NCBI RefSeq assembly: GCF_036417845.1
Contig: NC_089982.1
Location: forward strand, 47,331,684 to 47,395,683
Source of the DNA: Apteryx mantelli
Taxonomy: Eukaryota; Chordata; Aves; Apterygiformes; Apterygidae
DNA: 64,000 nt
Reading direction: 5' to 3'
In this document: in pieces, positions 62,701 to 64,000 of the stretch
Layout of the letters: the number at the start of each line of letters is the position of its first letter
Numbering within the stretch: the stretch's first letter is position 1
The notes under the pieces: model-generated
The model's input: only the letters and a program-made list of their open reading frames with translations
Databases searched by the model: none
What the model was told of the DNA's origin: nothing
Position numbers and translations under genes: made by a program

Positions 62701-63858
62701 AAGAAGTAGCAGAGGGGAGTATTTATCAATAATGTGTTAATGGTGGAAGTACTATTTATTAGATTTAAATTCACCTCCAAAAACATAACATTAATATACT
62801 ACCCAAGGAAAGCTGAACTTAGTCACACAGCAGAGCTCAAACATCATGAAACACTAGGAAATTTTTAGGAGATTGTACTCATTATCCAAATCCCATTCAT
62901 GTTACTCACACATACAGTTCTAATGGTATCCCCCAGTCATGTTTAGGCAACCATAACAAAGACAACCAAAACATGCTGCTTTCTGATTTCAGTTATCCAA
63001 CTGAAACTAGAAGAGTAACTGAGGGAAAATATGACTGCCCCAAGCTCTGGTCCTGCTCTTTTTCTTTTGAAGAAAACAAAAACCAACAACAAAAATACTC
63101 ACGTGGATCCTCCTCCCTCTCTTGCATTCACATTCTCAGGTGCATATTAATGATTGCATTAACTTTCTGTCTATTTATGTTCACACTGGGCTCAATCATT
63201 ATTTCAGTTAGCTTAATGTTATTCTTGATGGCCTTTGAAGCTGTTGATCTGGCAGCCATGGGTAACTGTGCCTGATAATAGTAGTCTGTAAAATCAATCT
63301 CCCTGTCTTGAATGCTTTTAAGTCGGGGGGGGGGGGGGAGGGGGGAAGTGTTCAGGAATTAATTACCATAAATAATAATAAATAGCAAAAAAACCACATT
63401 GGCTAAATATTACTTAGTTTTTACATTTCTATAATGTACAAATATTGTTTTCATTTGATAAATGGGGAACAGAGAATTATCTTAAATAGCTTGACCAAAG
63501 TGATACAGAAAGAGTCACTACAAGCATTCACTATCCTATGAGCTCAATCCAGCAAGTTAAACTGTCTCAAACTTTTCCTCTAAAGTCAAATTTCACTTTA
63601 AAACATGTTTGCATGTACAGCTGTGCTATTTCTTGTCAAATCAGGATAAGAGGTAAAAGTTGTGAAAGACACTGAGTAATATTACTATGCTAGTGAGCAG
63701 TAAGACTGAAGAAACCATATGTAAGCATCATCAGCTCACCGTCTATTTGTTAGCATTGAGTAAATGTCTTGCACCAGAATTTCTGCTGCTCCTGGTTTAC
63801 AGTGAATTGTCCCATCTATTACTTCCTCAGCAAGGTTGAGCTTTTGTTTTGCAAAAAA
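59674..63858 (-). CDS. SPATA4: SPATA4, spermatogenesis-associated protein 4 (3' four exons; premature TGA)
   Basis: Four minus-strand exons (63740-63858, 63103-63314, 60603-60716, 59674-59768) join by GT-AG sites with matching phases. Together they follow SPATA4 from the end of its CH-like (DUF1042) domain to the C-terminus. Diagnostic matches are [47 protein letters not shown] and FKEIQVKQA. The N-terminal exons lie beyond 64000. SPATA4 is a testis-enriched protein with a calponin-homology-like domain; its molecular role is not well established. One in-frame TGA at 63128-63130 interrupts the second exon here, so the gene may be truncated or a pseudogene in this individual or species. WDR17 is its tail-to-tail neighbour, as recalled for human. 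Confidence 0.9.
60603..60716 (-). CDS. SPATA4: SPATA4 penultimate exon
   Basis: The minus-strand acceptor is tttgttttaaag and the donor T|GTAAGA; 114 nt. It encodes [18 protein letters not shown], aligned with human EWFDVKPTVGEVTLNHLP. The later part ([14 protein letters not shown]) is more diverged. The entering phase fits the exon at 63103 exactly. Confidence 0.85.
60717..63102 (-). other. SPATA4 intron with an old CR1 fragment
   Basis: 2.4 kb. Apart from the CR1 remnant (about 61800-62620) it holds a C-rich run (61572-61587) and poly-T and poly-A runs. No further exon is needed to keep the reading phase. Confidence 0.75.
61800..62620 (-). mobile_element. Old, degraded CR1 LINE fragment
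   Basis: The minus strand reads [20 protein letters not shown], which resembles the C-terminal region of CR1 ORF2. Further along, the + strand still shows CR1-like phrases such as tactccagatgcagtctcac and acatggggttactcc. Many indels and stops show that it is much older than the copy at 48256. It lies in the same orientation as SPATA4. The ends are approximate; the 3' tail is not preserved. Confidence 0.85.
63103..63314 (-). CDS. SPATA4: SPATA4 exon containing an in-frame TGA
   Basis: The minus-strand acceptor is cgacttaaaag and the donor CCAC|GTGAGT; 212 nt. It encodes [20 protein letters not shown] and [13 protein letters not shown], matching the human [20 protein letters not shown] block. 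After INMHLRM the frame has TGA (63128-63130), then continues MQEREEDP, which joins QRFNIKP in the next exon just as human NPEWFDVKP does. The frame is therefore correct on both sides and the stop is an isolated change. Confidence 0.92.
63325..63345. repeat. Poly-G tract (poly-C on the SPATA4 strand)
   Basis: Fourteen G, one A, then six G on the + strand. On the SPATA4 strand this C-run sits 10 bp before the splice acceptor at 63315 and would serve as its pyrimidine tract. Long C/G runs are also prone to sequencing error. Confidence 0.9.
63740..63858 (-). CDS. SPATA4: SPATA4 exon encoding the end of the CH-like domain
   Basis: The minus-strand acceptor is attgcataaag and the donor CG|GTGAGC; 119 nt, ending two bases into an Arg codon. 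It encodes [13 protein letters not shown] and [20 protein letters not shown], closely similar to the human GTIHCKAGVPEILIEEVY region. Confidence 0.93.
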
Positions 63859-64000
63859 CTTTATGCAATAGGAAAAATGTTTCAGGCATGAGCAAACATG
63901 AAGTGCATGTCTTTCTTTACTGTGTGAATCGAGATTTCTTCTTCCCATAAAAATCCCTTTAATTCATCCCATCCAGGTAGCCTTTTGGTACTAAAATCTA
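63859..64000 (-). other. SPATA4 intron running off the window
   Basis: Sequence upstream (in SPATA4 terms) of the first exon seen. No further exon is recognised before the window ends. Confidence 0.6.

Noticed and set aside
63103-63131. Alternative donor before the TGA, which would remove the stop from SPATA4
   Set aside because: The only candidate (AAT|GTGAAT) is weak and would break the phase with the next exon, whereas CCAC|GTGAGT is strong, in phase and restores homology.

Overview
The window is nuclear DNA of a vertebrate, most likely a bird. It is AT-rich, with coding exons separated by introns that have GT-AG boundaries, and with few interspersed repeats. The only transposons clearly recognised are chicken-repeat-1 (CR1) LINE copies; the better preserved one ends in the bird-type CR1 tail, an (ATTCTGTG)n-like repeat on its sense strand. 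The species cannot be told from the sequence alone.

Layout. Positions 1-6286 hold no recognised coding sequence and are probably WDR17 intron 1 or upstream DNA. From 6287 to 56292 on the + strand lies WDR17 (WD repeat domain 17), which I resolve into 29 coding exons. All have GT-AG boundaries and matching phases, giving an open reading frame of 1,307 residues that looks complete from a strong-Kozak ATG to the stop. The N-terminal half is WD40 beta-propeller; the C-terminal half is a helical region resembling the alpha-solenoids of intraflagellar-transport-type proteins. A 5'-truncated CR1 LINE (48256-49077, antisense) sits in the intron between coding exons 22 and 23.

After about 3.4 kb of shared 3' intergenic DNA, SPATA4 (spermatogenesis associated 4) runs on the - strand from the right edge of the window to its stop at 59674. 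Four of its exons are present, including the last one; the N-terminal exons lie beyond the window. An older, heavily decayed CR1 fragment lies in one of its introns (about 61800-62620). WDR17 and SPATA4 are therefore tail-to-tail, the arrangement I recall for human 4q34.

The most interesting observation is a single in-frame TGA (63128-63130) inside an otherwise intact SPATA4 exon, flanked on both sides by conserved, correctly phased coding sequence. It could mark a lineage-specific loss of the SPATA4 C-terminus, a segregating null allele, or a base error. Secondary observations are a 22-bp tandem triplication at the truncated 5' end of the CR1, a perfect 26-bp palindrome near 3.2 kb, and several short duplications and inverted repeats in introns. 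No CRISPR arrays, no RNA genes and no undescribed multi-gene system were found.
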